Shown one piece after another: positions 1-6,292 of a stretch of DNA of 34,967 bases. Location of the stretch: positions 1 to 34,967 of IMG/VR virus record IMGVR_UViG_3300010334_000014; one strand, written 5' to 3'. The DNA comes from a virus. Numbering within the stretch: position 1 is the first letter of the stretch; each line of letters begins with the position of its first letter. The notes beneath the pieces were generated by a model. The model was given only the letters and a program-made list of their open reading frames with translations. It was not told the DNA's origin and did not search any database. Position numbers and translations under genes: made by a program.

Positions 1-123
1 CAAAGTAAGCCAAGTTCCTGCATTGAATACTGTTCGACAAGGTGTACAAGTTGGTGCGACTGCTGCGGAAGGACTACCATCAAATGTACAACCAGTAGAC
101 GGTAAGCCGTTTATGGAAAGACC
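1..123. repeat. Terminal direct repeat, left copy (circular contig overlap)
   Basis: Bases 1-123 are identical to 34845-34967. A reading frame continues in phase through the repeat (32923 to 34967, then 124 to 577), so the repeat is best read as the same locus seen twice in a linearised circular assembly. A true short terminal repeat of a linear virion genome is less likely, because it would lie inside an essential virion gene and cut it. Confidence 0.93.
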
Positions 124-577
124 GATGTTAGACTTAACAGCTCCTGAAGAAGCAGCTCCTACAAGTACTGGCGGTGAGCGTCCTAGTATTGACTTAAGCT
201 ACAATCCTGCTGCAATTGAGCAACAAATTCGTGCGGAGGCAGAGAAGCAAGGCTTGGGAAAGTATAGTGACCTGCTTGTTCGTCAAGCAAAGCAGGAATC
301 TGGTTTCAATCCTTATGCAACATCTCCAAAAGGTGCTGGTGGTGTGTTCCAACATATGCCAGCCACTGCTAAAGAACTAGGTATTGATCCTTACGATACC
401 AATCAAAGTATTCAAGGTGGTGTGAAGTACATGGGTCAACTACTGAATAGGTATCAAGGAGACCCTACAAAGGCTCTAGCAGCTTACAACTGGGGAATGG
501 GTAATCTAGATAGACAAGGACTTGAAAAAGCCCCTGCAGAGACGCAAAACTACCTAAAGAACATCTTAGGAGCATAA
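1..577 (+). CDS. Ejection protein with lytic transglycosylase domain, C-terminal part (continues from 32923)
   Basis: This is the C-terminal end of the gene that starts at 32923; the first complete codon here is at base 2, and the TTG at 23 is an internal codon. Joined across the circle the protein is 832 residues. The last about 110 residues form an SLT (lysozyme-like) domain: QESGFNPYATSPKGAGG carries the catalytic Glu (about residue 740 of the joined protein), followed by VFQHMPATAKELG and ALAAYNWGMGN. Such domains cut the glycan strands of murein so that phage DNA can cross the cell wall during ejection. In T7 gp16 the transglycosylase is N-terminal; here it is C-terminal. The gene ends five bases before the terminator stem and is the last gene of the rightward arm. 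Confidence 0.93.
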   Translation, partial: KVSQVPALNTVRQGVQVGATAAEGLPSNVQPVDGKPFMERPMLDLTAPEEAAPTSTGGERPSIDLSYNPAAIEQQIRAEAEKQGLGKYSDLLVRQAKQESGFNPYATSPKGAGGVFQHMPATAKELGIDPYDTNQSIQGGVKYMGQLLNRYQGDPTKALAAYNWGMGNLDRQGLEKAPAETQNYLKNILGA

Positions 578-581
578 AAAG

Positions 582-603
582 AAAGGGACTCGAAAGTCCC
601 TTT
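582..603. terminator. Bidirectional intrinsic terminator between the convergent arms
   Basis: A perfect 9-bp stem (582-590 with 595-603) closes a CGAA loop. A T-run to 606 follows on the plus strand and an A-run (576-580) precedes it, which gives a T-run on the minus strand. It sits five bases after the rightward arm's last stop and a few bases after the leftward arm's last stop (608), so it can end both transcripts. Confidence 0.92.
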
Positions 604-607
604 TTTG

Positions 608-757
608 TTACTCGAAGTCTACATCATCTTCATGTGGTTTGCTAAAGATTATCCTAAGTACTCCTAGGTCGATAGCAAAGTGAGCTTCATCATCCCAATC
701 TGGGACATACTCAAATCCAACACTAAAACCACAAATCCAGTGAAATATTACTATCAT
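608..757 (-). CDS. Small hypothetical protein (49 aa), last gene of the leftward arm
   Basis: The ATG (757-755) overlaps the TGA of the ribonucleotide reductase gene in an ATGA arrangement, so it is probably translated by coupling. The sequence begins MIVIFHWICGFSVGFEYVPD, with a hydrophobic first 15 residues, and ends with an acidic tail (KPHEDDVDFE). I recognise no family. The hydrophobic stretch is short for a membrane span, and a small folded beta protein is equally possible. It is followed within two bases by the terminator T-run. The tight overlap and lack of other coding potential in this gap support it as a real gene. Confidence 0.7.
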   Translation of the reverse strand: MIVIFHWICGFSVGFEYVPDWDDEAHFAIDLGVLRIIFSKPHEDDVDFE

Positions 758-2658
758 ATTGAACATCCTCCGGCTGTGCAAGACAGCATTTGTGCTCCTT
801 CGACATTATCGTCGTACTCCTTAAAGTTCTCCCAATCTACTGTAGTCGGTACTAATGACTTCAGTTTATTGTAAGTCTCTTCATCACATTCCTCGTAAGG
901 TGCTTGCTTGTAAGTACCTCCATCCATCGGCAAGAACGATACACCAGTCACTTCATCAAAGTGCTTGAATGTCCATGCTCCAACATCCATCCACTCATTC
1001 TCAAGGACTGAGATAGTTACTGAAGGCTTATGCTCACAGTAGTGACGTTGGAAGATCAACCATAACTTCAAGTGTTGAATAGCTGACAAGTCTTCACGCA
1101 ACAAACCACCTTCAGCTACTTCTACAGGAAAACTAAATACTGTAGTTGACTCAGGCTTCATTACACAAGGCTCTGCAACAAAACCAGCTTGAATCATGAA
1201 CTGTGTTAGTGGATCTTTATTGTCAGCTCGGACACGACGTATATAATGTTTACTATGCTGAGGATGAATACCAGAGGCAGTAGAGCATAGCTGACTGACG
1301 GTACCTTCGGGTTTAACAGCCGTGACAGCAACACTCTGATTAATTCCAATAGCGTTAGCAAACTCAGCATTAGTAGAGATAGCAATATCACGTAATGACT
1401 CCAATCTAGCAGGTAATGACTCATCGTCAGGGTTATTCAACAGCGTATTATCACAGATACCAGTCATTGATACACCTAAGAGTGCTTCTTCTTCAGTGTT
1501 CTTCTGCCAGATCTTACGCAAGTAAGGGAAGTCTGTTAACGACGCTTGAAAAGTACCAAGAATGGTCGCAAGACGAATCTTATTAGCGATGCTGTCAAAA
1601 GTATCGTCAGAGCGAATGATACAAGAAGACAGATTACAGAATTGATAAGGACGGAGTATGATTTCGCTACACGGATTGGTCCCAAAATCATAAGTCGAAT
1701 CTCGTCGTCCATTTTTAGCAGCTTGCACCTGAGAAGCTTGACGATTGAAGATACCACGTTCACCAGAGTGTGATTCATAAATAGAACTCCATTCACGCAT
1801 AAATTGACCAATTGAAGGTGTCTCTAGGTACGATGCAGAGTTATTAGCTAATGCTCGTTGACCGTGTCCATCCCACCAGTTACCTGCTTTAGCATGAGCC
1901 ATCTTGTCGTCAGATAGGTCTGACAAGCTAATCATTGCTGACCGTCTGACTCCGCCCACGACAACAACTTCCCCGATTTTGCACAAAATGTCATGGCATT
2001 CAAGGGAACTGAGACGGCGACCAACTGCTCCTTTAAATTTGGCAACACAAAACCGATAAAGTTCTTCCAAAGGTCCGGGTCCAGAAGCCCTTCCTCCGAA
2101 AGTCTTGAGTCTAGCTCCTGCAGGTCGAACTCGTGATACGTCGAACTTTGGAATTTCGCCAGCGTATAGAAGAGCCAAGAGCTGTCGAAGTGATTTTGCC
2201 CATCCTTCTTTAGAATCTGACACAACAATAGAAGTCTTACTATCGTACAACTTAGTTGGGATTTCAGGTAATTTAGAAACATACTTTTGCTCCACAGAGA
2301 AACCGACACCAGTGCCACAGAGAAGGATGTACATCGCTTCATCAAAAGCTTTAGGGTCATCTATTGGTAAGTAAGAACAATTGAATGCAGCCACGTTCTG
2401 ACGCTCTAATGCAGGTCCTGCTGTCATTACTGCTCTCATGCTTGGTACTACAGATAAATCATTTACTGCTTGTTCTAATTCTGCACGTAATTCTTTAGGT
2501 AATGTGTAATTCTGTTTTGTTGCTAAATGGTTCTCCATGAAATCAAAGTAACGTGCTACAGTTTCGTTCCAGTGCTCTCTACGTCCCTTGTCATCGAGAT
2601 ACCGACTGTATCGGCTCTTTGCAATGAAAGTGTTGTACGGGGTCATCTTATATGTCAT
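754..2658 (-). CDS. nrdJ: Adenosylcobalamin-dependent ribonucleoside-triphosphate reductase (class II, monomeric type)
   Basis: It reduces ribonucleotides to deoxyribonucleotides using adenosylcobalamin as radical source, supplying precursors for phage DNA synthesis without needing oxygen. The protein (634 aa) has the class II signature: C94 (in AAFNCSYLPID) and C341 as the reducible pair, FGTNPCSEI with thiyl-radical C330, N328 and E332, and a C-terminal CX4C pair (C627, C632) that would re-reduce the active site. The spacing of C330 to C341 matches C408 to C419 of the Lactobacillus leichmannii enzyme. It is about 100 residues shorter than that enzyme (739 aa), with about 50 missing between the first and second active-site cysteines. 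Vitamin B12 must come from the host. It lies at the end of the replication block, directly after a 56-aa gene (TAA next to ATG). Confidence 0.95.
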   Translation of the reverse strand: MTYKMTPYNTFIAKSRYSRYLDDKGRREHWNETVARYFDFMENHLATKQNYTLPKELRAELEQAVNDLSVVPSMRAVMTAGPALERQNVAAFNCSYLPIDDPKAFDEAMYILLCGTGVGFSVEQKYVSKLPEIPTKLYDSKTSIVVSDSKEGWAKSLRQLLALLYAGEIPKFDVSRVRPAGARLKTFGGRASGPGPLEELYRFCVAKFKGAVGRRLSSLECHDILCKIGEVVVVGGVRRSAMISLSDLSDDKMAHAKAGNWWDGHGQRALANNSASYLETPSIGQFMREWSSIYESHSGERGIFNRQASQVQAAKNGRRDSTYDFGTNPCSEIILRPYQFCNLSSCIIRSDDTFDSIANKIRLATILGTFQASLTDFPYLRKIWQKNTEEEALLGVSMTGICDNTLLNNPDDESLPARLESLRDIAISTNAEFANAIGINQSVAVTAVKPEGTVSQLCSTASGIHPQHSKHYIRRVRADNKDPLTQFMIQAGFVAEPCVMKPESTTVFSFPVEVAEGGLLREDLSAIQHLKLWLIFQRHYCEHKPSVTISVLENEWMDVGAWTFKHFDEVTGVSFLPMDGGTYKQAPYEECDEETYNKLKSLVPTTVDWENFKEYDDNVEGAQMLSCTAGGCSI

Positions 2659-2829
2659 TTATTCTTCTTCCCAGTCTACTTCGTTAATTAATGATTCAAA
2701 ATTGTCTTCGATTAAGTCAGAAAAAGCCTTAACAAGATCTTCCGTAGTGAGTCCTAATAACTCCACTAACGTGACCTCATCAAGGCTTTTAAGACGCTCT
2801 CGAAGTTCTTCAAGCGTCAAGGGGAACAT
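2659..2829 (-). CDS. Small acidic helical protein (56 aa)
   Basis: The ATG abuts the TAG of the upstream DUF3310-type gene, and the TAA abuts the ATG of nrdJ, so it fills this gap exactly. An AAGGA-type ribosome site lies about 9 bases upstream, inside the preceding gene. The sequence starts MFPLTLEELRERLKSLDEVT and ends INEVDWEEE. It is rich in Leu, Glu and Asp and is probably all helical. It contains LTLEELRERLKSLDEVTLVELLG, which looks like a short two-helix domain, but I cannot name a family. Position between DUF3310 and nrdJ suggests a role in nucleotide or replication metabolism, by context only. Confidence 0.78.
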   Translation of the reverse strand: MFPLTLEELRERLKSLDEVTLVELLGLTTEDLVKAFSDLIEDNFESLINEVDWEEE

Positions 2830-3186
2830 CTAGTCTTGTCCTTTTTCGTAATACTTCTCATGAACTTCATCGTAATGCTCAATTAAGAAGTCTACATAGT
2901 GTTTGGCTTTTTTCAAGTCTTCTAAGCCATTCTTATATGGAAATCTTAGTATATATTTTACCACATTTGCTGCCCATGGGTCAAGTCCCCAAGCAAGAAA
3001 AATATCCCAAGGCTGTAATGCTGCCTTTTGATAGTGATCTCCACCTACTTGGGATGACTTTACAGACAATTCTTCATCTAAAGACTGAACACTGAGTTGT
3101 AACTTCTTGAAATACTCTTCAAGTGTTATTTCTCCTTCAGCTTCAACATATCCGTAAGGACCGGGCATAGCTACTGGATTATGCAT
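2830..3186 (-). CDS. DUF3310-family protein (SaV-like, possible nucleotide metabolism)
   Basis: The C-terminal about 70 residues carry the family signature: VGGDHYQKAALQPWDI, then WAANVVKYILRF and NGLEDLKKAKHYVD. This small helical domain is widespread in phages, often annotated as DUF3310 or nucleotide kinase-like, without proven activity. The N-terminal 45 residues, rich in Pro, Gly, Glu and Leu, are extra. The start overlaps the upstream exonuclease gene by 8 bases. Its location between DNA exonuclease and ribonucleotide reductase genes fits a role in replication or nucleotide supply. Confidence 0.88.
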   Translation of the reverse strand: MHNPVAMPGPYGYVEAEGEITLEEYFKKLQLSVQSLDEELSVKSSQVGGDHYQKAALQPWDIFLAWGLDPWAANVVKYILRFPYKNGLEDLKKAKHYVDFLIEHYDEVHEKYYEKGQD

Positions 3187-3916
3187 AATGTTTTACCTCT
3201 ACAGATTTCTTAACAGACTTCGTACCCTGACTCCATGATCCGCAGGACTTACACTGATAGCGTTGATACGAACCAGTAGTAGATACTGCTACACCACGCT
3301 TGTGAAGGTGCGTTGAACCACAAGTAGGACAACCAGTATGATCCATGTACAAGTTACGATTAGGTGCGTTCTTGATCCAAGGAAGTAAATGATTGTAAAG
3401 ACTCTCTAACAGAACTACGTCTTGAATGTTGTAGTCTTGCATTCTCTTCCATGCATCTTTGTCGCCGTTCATACACTTAACCCAAAGCTCATGTCCTTCG
3501 TGTGCGTGTTTCTTACCTAAGCCCAGACGTTGAGATACATAATCCAGCTTATTGCTAGGAAACCTAAAATTACTACGAACCACACGCAAAAGGTCAATTT
3601 GTTTATAAGGCGATGGAGGAAGTAACTTCGTGAGTAAAAATTCTTTGTTAAGAGTAGGAATATCAAACTTAGTTCCATTGTAATGGATAACAGCATCAGC
3701 AGAGTCCAGAAGAGCATGAATACCTTTCAACATTGATTTAGGTTTAGATTGGTGTACAGAATCAAAATAGACATCTTCCTCGCCTAGCCACTTAGCTGCG
3801 TAGCATAGGACATAGGAAGACTCCATCAACTGATTGATACTGACGTTTTGCTGCCATAATCCCCAGACATGAGCGGTATTAGGACTTGTCTCAATATCGA
3901 GCAGTAGAATTTTCAA
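3179..3916 (-). CDS. DEDDy 3'-5' exonuclease with C-terminal zinc ribbon
   Basis: An RNase H-fold exonuclease domain spans residues 1-180: LLLDIETSP (D7, E9), VIHYNGTKFDIPTL (D85), LDYVSQRLGL and DYNIQDVVLL (Y162, D166), the DEDDy metal-binding set. Residues 196-225 form a zinc ribbon (GCPTCG and QCKSCG), likely a nucleic-acid contact. The DNA polymerase here already has its own proofreading domain, so this second exonuclease probably serves recombination, repair or host DNA breakdown. The zinc ribbon resembles those in transposases and homing enzymes, but no endonuclease domain is present. It overlaps both neighbours by 4-8 bases. Confidence 0.88.
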   Translation of the reverse strand: MKILLLDIETSPNTAHVWGLWQQNVSINQLMESSYVLCYAAKWLGEEDVYFDSVHQSKPKSMLKGIHALLDSADAVIHYNGTKFDIPTLNKEFLLTKLLPPSPYKQIDLLRVVRSNFRFPSNKLDYVSQRLGLGKKHAHEGHELWVKCMNGDKDAWKRMQDYNIQDVVLLESLYNHLLPWIKNAPNRNLYMDHTGCPTCGSTHLHKRGVAVSTTGSYQRYQCKSCGSWSQGTKSVKKSVEVKHYA

Positions 3917-4221
3917 TTGGAATCATCCTCTTCTGAAAAATCTAACTCTTCTTGATTAGAATCAATCTCTTTAGCTAACTGATAAGCAGCAGTAGTGATT
4001 GTTCTTGAGCCGATTACAGACCACTCATCGTGAAAGCCGTAGTCACTTAAGAAGACAATCTTTTCTTTTACATCGTAGCCATACTGGGCATTTAAGAAAT
4101 CAGCAAACTTAATAATCAGTTCTGTCCACTGTGTGTCACCTTCAACGACAAACACATTATTAAGCAAGTTGTTGTCTTCTTCTAATGTAAAGCTTAACTT
4201 CATTGGATAATCTAGTTTCAT
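3913..4221 (-). CDS. Hypothetical acidic protein (102 aa)
   Basis: No family recognised. The protein begins MKLDYPMKLSFTLEEDNNLL, with an alternating beta-like N-terminal half (about residues 1-30) and TQWTELIIKFADFLNAQYGY as a likely amphipathic helix. It ends in a strongly acidic tail (EELDFSEEDDSN). Both ends use ATGA overlaps with the neighbouring nuclease genes, so it is translationally coupled to them. The acidic tail recalls phage proteins that bind replication partners, but this is only an analogy. Confidence 0.8.
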   Translation of the reverse strand: MKLDYPMKLSFTLEEDNNLLNNVFVVEGDTQWTELIIKFADFLNAQYGYDVKEKIVFLSDYGFHDEWSVIGSRTITTAAYQLAKEIDSNQEELDFSEEDDSN

Positions 4222-4604
4222 TTTGTTCCCTTTACTAAAAGTAGTACATCGATTTGGTGTTGTAAATCTTTAATCTTTTGAATCAAGTCTAAGAAGTGTT
4301 CAGCGTCTACTAGTGCTAAAGGCTTGCTTAGGTTTTGTTTCAATATCACTAACGGCTCTATCAGTCCATGTGTCTTTGCTTGTTCGTAATCCTTGTACAC
4401 TGCGATTGCTTTTCTGTTCTTGCATTCGATTGTGTACGTAACCAGTTCACGAGCTGCTGTAGACAACTGTACATCTTCACCACCTGCACCCATGCTTGTA
4501 GAACGTACATCGTCAATGGTCAGCGTAGGGAATCGTTGGAGTATCTGATCCCTGCACCACTGTTGAAGCTTTCTTCCTTTTGCCTTTGCGGACTGTGGCT
4601 TCAA
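4218..4604 (-). CDS. PD-(D/E)xK-type endonuclease (possible Holliday junction or debranching nuclease)
   Basis: The core reads RSTSMGAGGEDVQLS then TYTIECKNRKAIAVYKDYEQA, giving E43, D44, E60 and K62 of a PD-(D/E)xK site (E60-C-K62). The N-terminus KAKGRKLQQW is a typical lead helix. I chose the TTG at 4604-4602 because AGGAAG lies 6 bases upstream and the family-like sequence starts there; a longer frame from ATG 4700 would overlap the upstream gene by 188 bases and adds unrelated residues. It occupies the place of T7 endonuclease I (gp3) between SSB/exonuclease and other nucleases and may resolve branched replication intermediates. The exact subfamily is uncertain. Confidence 0.8.
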   Translation of the reverse strand: MKPQSAKAKGRKLQQWCRDQILQRFPTLTIDDVRSTSMGAGGEDVQLSTAARELVTYTIECKNRKAIAVYKDYEQAKTHGLIEPLVILKQNLSKPLALVDAEHFLDLIQKIKDLQHQIDVLLLVKGTK

Positions 4605-4827
4605 GTTTAACTTCCTTTCGTTTCTTAATCCAAATTTTAGGGATATGCATTCGTGCATTGCTGTAGTCTGCTGAGACTGTAGAAGCGATACAGATTGCAT
4701 CTTTAGTTTCTGATATTAAGAACCCAATCGTTTTAACAAAGTGAATATCCGGTATTACGTTTTCTTCCCAGCTTCCATCGGAGACTGCGTCAACCCACTC
4801 GATGTAGAGGATTTTGGCGGTGTCCAT
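4513..4827 (-). CDS. Small conserved phage protein of unknown function (104 aa)
   Basis: Starts at ATG 4827 inside the 3' end of the 5'-3' exonuclease gene (73-base overlap) and ends 92 bases inside the endonuclease gene, in different frames. The core ILYIEWVDAVSDGSWEE, VKTIGFLISETKDAICIAS and RMHIPKIWIKKRKEV resembles a small beta-barrel protein seen in many phages next to replication genes, which typically ends near the KKRK motif. The last about 35 residues are basic and may be an extension over the downstream start. An upstream in-frame ATG at 4941 would lengthen the overlap and gives Arg-rich shadow sequence, so I rejected it. Confidence 0.75.
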   Translation of the reverse strand: MDTAKILYIEWVDAVSDGSWEENVIPDIHFVKTIGFLISETKDAICIASTVSADYSNARMHIPKIWIKKRKEVKLEATVRKGKRKKASTVVQGSDTPTIPYADH

Positions 4828-5483
4828 AACTGTCCGTGGCTTCGCTGGAGCCACAGTAGCTGCCCGTTTTCCAGCACTCGGCTTTCGTCGCCCTTGTAGG
4901 CTTCGAGGACAGCAAGATACATTTCGTTTTCTGTCTGACATTCTTCAAGTATCCTTTTTGCTTTGACGGGACCAATCCCTTTAATACCAATGATGTTATC
5001 AATTCGATCTCCAGTTAGCATTTGAATATAAAAACTATGTAGACCTTCAAACTCTGTTACGTGATACTTTTCTTTTTTGCGGTAGTTGTAATGCCAACCA
5101 CGAAGTTGATTAAGGTCTTTATCGATGTGTACCATAATCATTTCATCTTCAGGGATAGCGTAACAAGCTATTGCAACTGCATCGTCAGCTTCTATATCCT
5201 TAGTCATCATGAAGCCGTATTTGACTTGTAGGTGCTCTCGTAAGGCTTGATAGTGAGCAGGTTTAGGAGCTACACGAGTTCCTTTGTAAGGAGCAGTCTT
5301 TGCTATGTCGTTACGGAAGTTTCCTTTACCCGTCAACCAACCAAAGTAACAGTCTGCTCCTACATCAGAAAGAATCGTATCGACAGCTTCATTCATTCTC
5401 CATTTAGCTAACGGCTCGTCAATGTCTTCACTGGAGAAACCGATAGCGTACACTAGAGAATCAGCGTCGATTAAAGCTCGCAT
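4755..5483 (-). CDS. 5'-3' exonuclease, T7 gp6 / FEN-like
   Basis: A flap-nuclease-family enzyme that removes RNA primers and degrades host DNA for recycling. Visible metal sites: ALIDADSL (D6, D8), DIEADDAV (E98, D100, D101), MVHIDKDL (D121, D123) and LTGDRIDNI (D159, D162). A helix-hairpin-helix follows (GIKGIGPVKAKRIL, 166-179). The length (242 aa) is slightly shorter than T7 gp6. The C-terminal about 35 residues are Ser/Gly/Thr/Pro-rich and overlap the next gene, so they may be disordered. Its start shares a base with the SSB gene's stop. Confidence 0.92.
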   Translation of the reverse strand: MRALIDADSLVYAIGFSSEDIDEPLAKWRMNEAVDTILSDVGADCYFGWLTGKGNFRNDIAKTAPYKGTRVAPKPAHYQALREHLQVKYGFMMTKDIEADDAVAIACYAIPEDEMIMVHIDKDLNQLRGWHYNYRKKEKYHVTEFEGLHSFYIQMLTGDRIDNIIGIKGIGPVKAKRILEECQTENEMYLAVLEAYKGDESRVLENGQLLWLQRSHGQLWTPPKSSTSSGLTQSPMEAGKKT

Positions 5484-5893
5484 TACAGAACGTCGTCTAA
5501 CTCTGCTACTGCTTCAGGGTTATACGTAACTACTTCGTTCACTGTCAGCTTCTTGATTGATGGAGCCATGCCATGAGCAGGAGTCATCCGATGCTCATAA
5601 GAAGTTACTTCAGCAGTAACTTTAGATCCATTACCAAGTGCTTCAATCTCAACTGGCTTACCTTTGGAATCAAAAGGTGTAAACAAGTAGTTGCTTTTGG
5701 CAACAATGAATTTACCTTGTGCGTCCTTGTTTTTAATCTTGATGCCTAAGCTTTCCAACTTAGTAGCGTCAGCATCGCTGATATTACCGATAGTGCATTG
5801 ATACTTGGTGTTGTCTGGATTAAACTTAGTGTTAAAGTTATTCATATCACGAGTCCAAAATAACTCGCCTTTAATTGTCACTTGCTTATTCAT
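5483..5893 (-). CDS. Single-stranded DNA-binding protein, T7 gp2.5-like
   Basis: A 136-residue OB-fold-like protein: KQVTIKGELFWTRDMN at the N-terminus, KYQCTIGNIS, then FIVAKSNYLFTPFDSKGKPV and VTAEVTSYEHRM. It ends in a short acidic tail, AELDDVL, with hydrophobic last residues, as in T7 gp2.5, where the tail contacts polymerase and helicase. It would coat ssDNA at the fork. A ribosome site AAGGATATT precedes the ATG. The gene sits between DNA polymerase and 5'-3' exonuclease, as expected for the replisome block. The fold assignment rests on pattern and position; direct homology to gp2.5 needs profile confirmation. Confidence 0.85.
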   Translation of the reverse strand: MNKQVTIKGELFWTRDMNNFNTKFNPDNTKYQCTIGNISDADATKLESLGIKIKNKDAQGKFIVAKSNYLFTPFDSKGKPVEIEALGNGSKVTAEVTSYEHRMTPAHGMAPSIKKLTVNEVVTYNPEAVAELDDVL

Positions 5894-5963
5894 ATAATAT
5901 CCTTAATTAGGTTAGTAAATACTGCTTCATCATTATACTACAAGTTTACTTCTACTGCTTGGA

Positions 5964-6143
5964 TTACTGCAAAAGTGTTGTTTTTACGTCATACTCTTCA
6001 TTCTCAACTGAATCAATTGCCATCTCTAATATACCGGTCAGGTTTCTGTCATCAAGATAAGAGTAGACGTGTAAGTATCCACCAATGTCCCCTAAGATCG
6101 CTAGTGGCTGAAATCCTTCAGGGAGTTCATCAATGATACTCAT
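5964..6143 (-). CDS. Small hypothetical protein (59 aa)
   Basis: ATG at 6143 overlaps the stop of the upstream 50-aa gene (ATGA). The sequence starts MSIIDELPEGFQPLAILGDI and continues GGYLHVYSYLDDRNLTGILE. The PLAILGDIGGYLHVYSY part looks like paired beta strands, and the total is acidic. No family recognised. The gene sits between DNA polymerase and SSB, and about 70 bases without a gene follow before the SSB start. Confidence 0.72.
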   Translation of the reverse strand: MSIIDELPEGFQPLAILGDIGGYLHVYSYLDDRNLTGILEMAIDSVENEEYDVKTTLLQ

Positions 6144-6292
6144 GGTTTAAAACTACTTTCAGATATTGCTATTAAATAAATTTCAACCATATTAATTTCA
6201 GTTAAAATATTCTCAAGCATTTTACGAATCTCAGAAGGAGTAGTACCCATCCTAATTTGTTCAATAATGAACTTTCTAAATTGTTCTTGCAT
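6140..6292 (-). CDS. Small helical hypothetical protein (50 aa)
   Basis: ATG at 6292 overlaps the TAA of the DNA polymerase gene (TAATG) and its stop overlaps the next ATG (ATGA), which strongly supports translation. It begins MQEQFRKFIIEQIRMGTTPS and continues EIRKMLENILTEINM, probably two or three helices. Function unknown. Coupling to DNA polymerase suggests a replication-related accessory role. Confidence 0.75.
   Translation of the reverse strand: MQEQFRKFIIEQIRMGTTPSEIRKMLENILTEINMVEIYLIAISESSFKP

Noticed and set aside
680-874. GTG-started plus-strand frame near the nrdJ end
   Set aside because: Antisense to nrdJ and the 49-aa gene, both better supported; lies beyond the bidirectional terminator.
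4605-4700. Extended ATG start (4700) for the endonuclease
   Set aside because: The added residues run inside the upstream gene; the TTG at 4604 with AGGAAG six bases upstream gives a better start.
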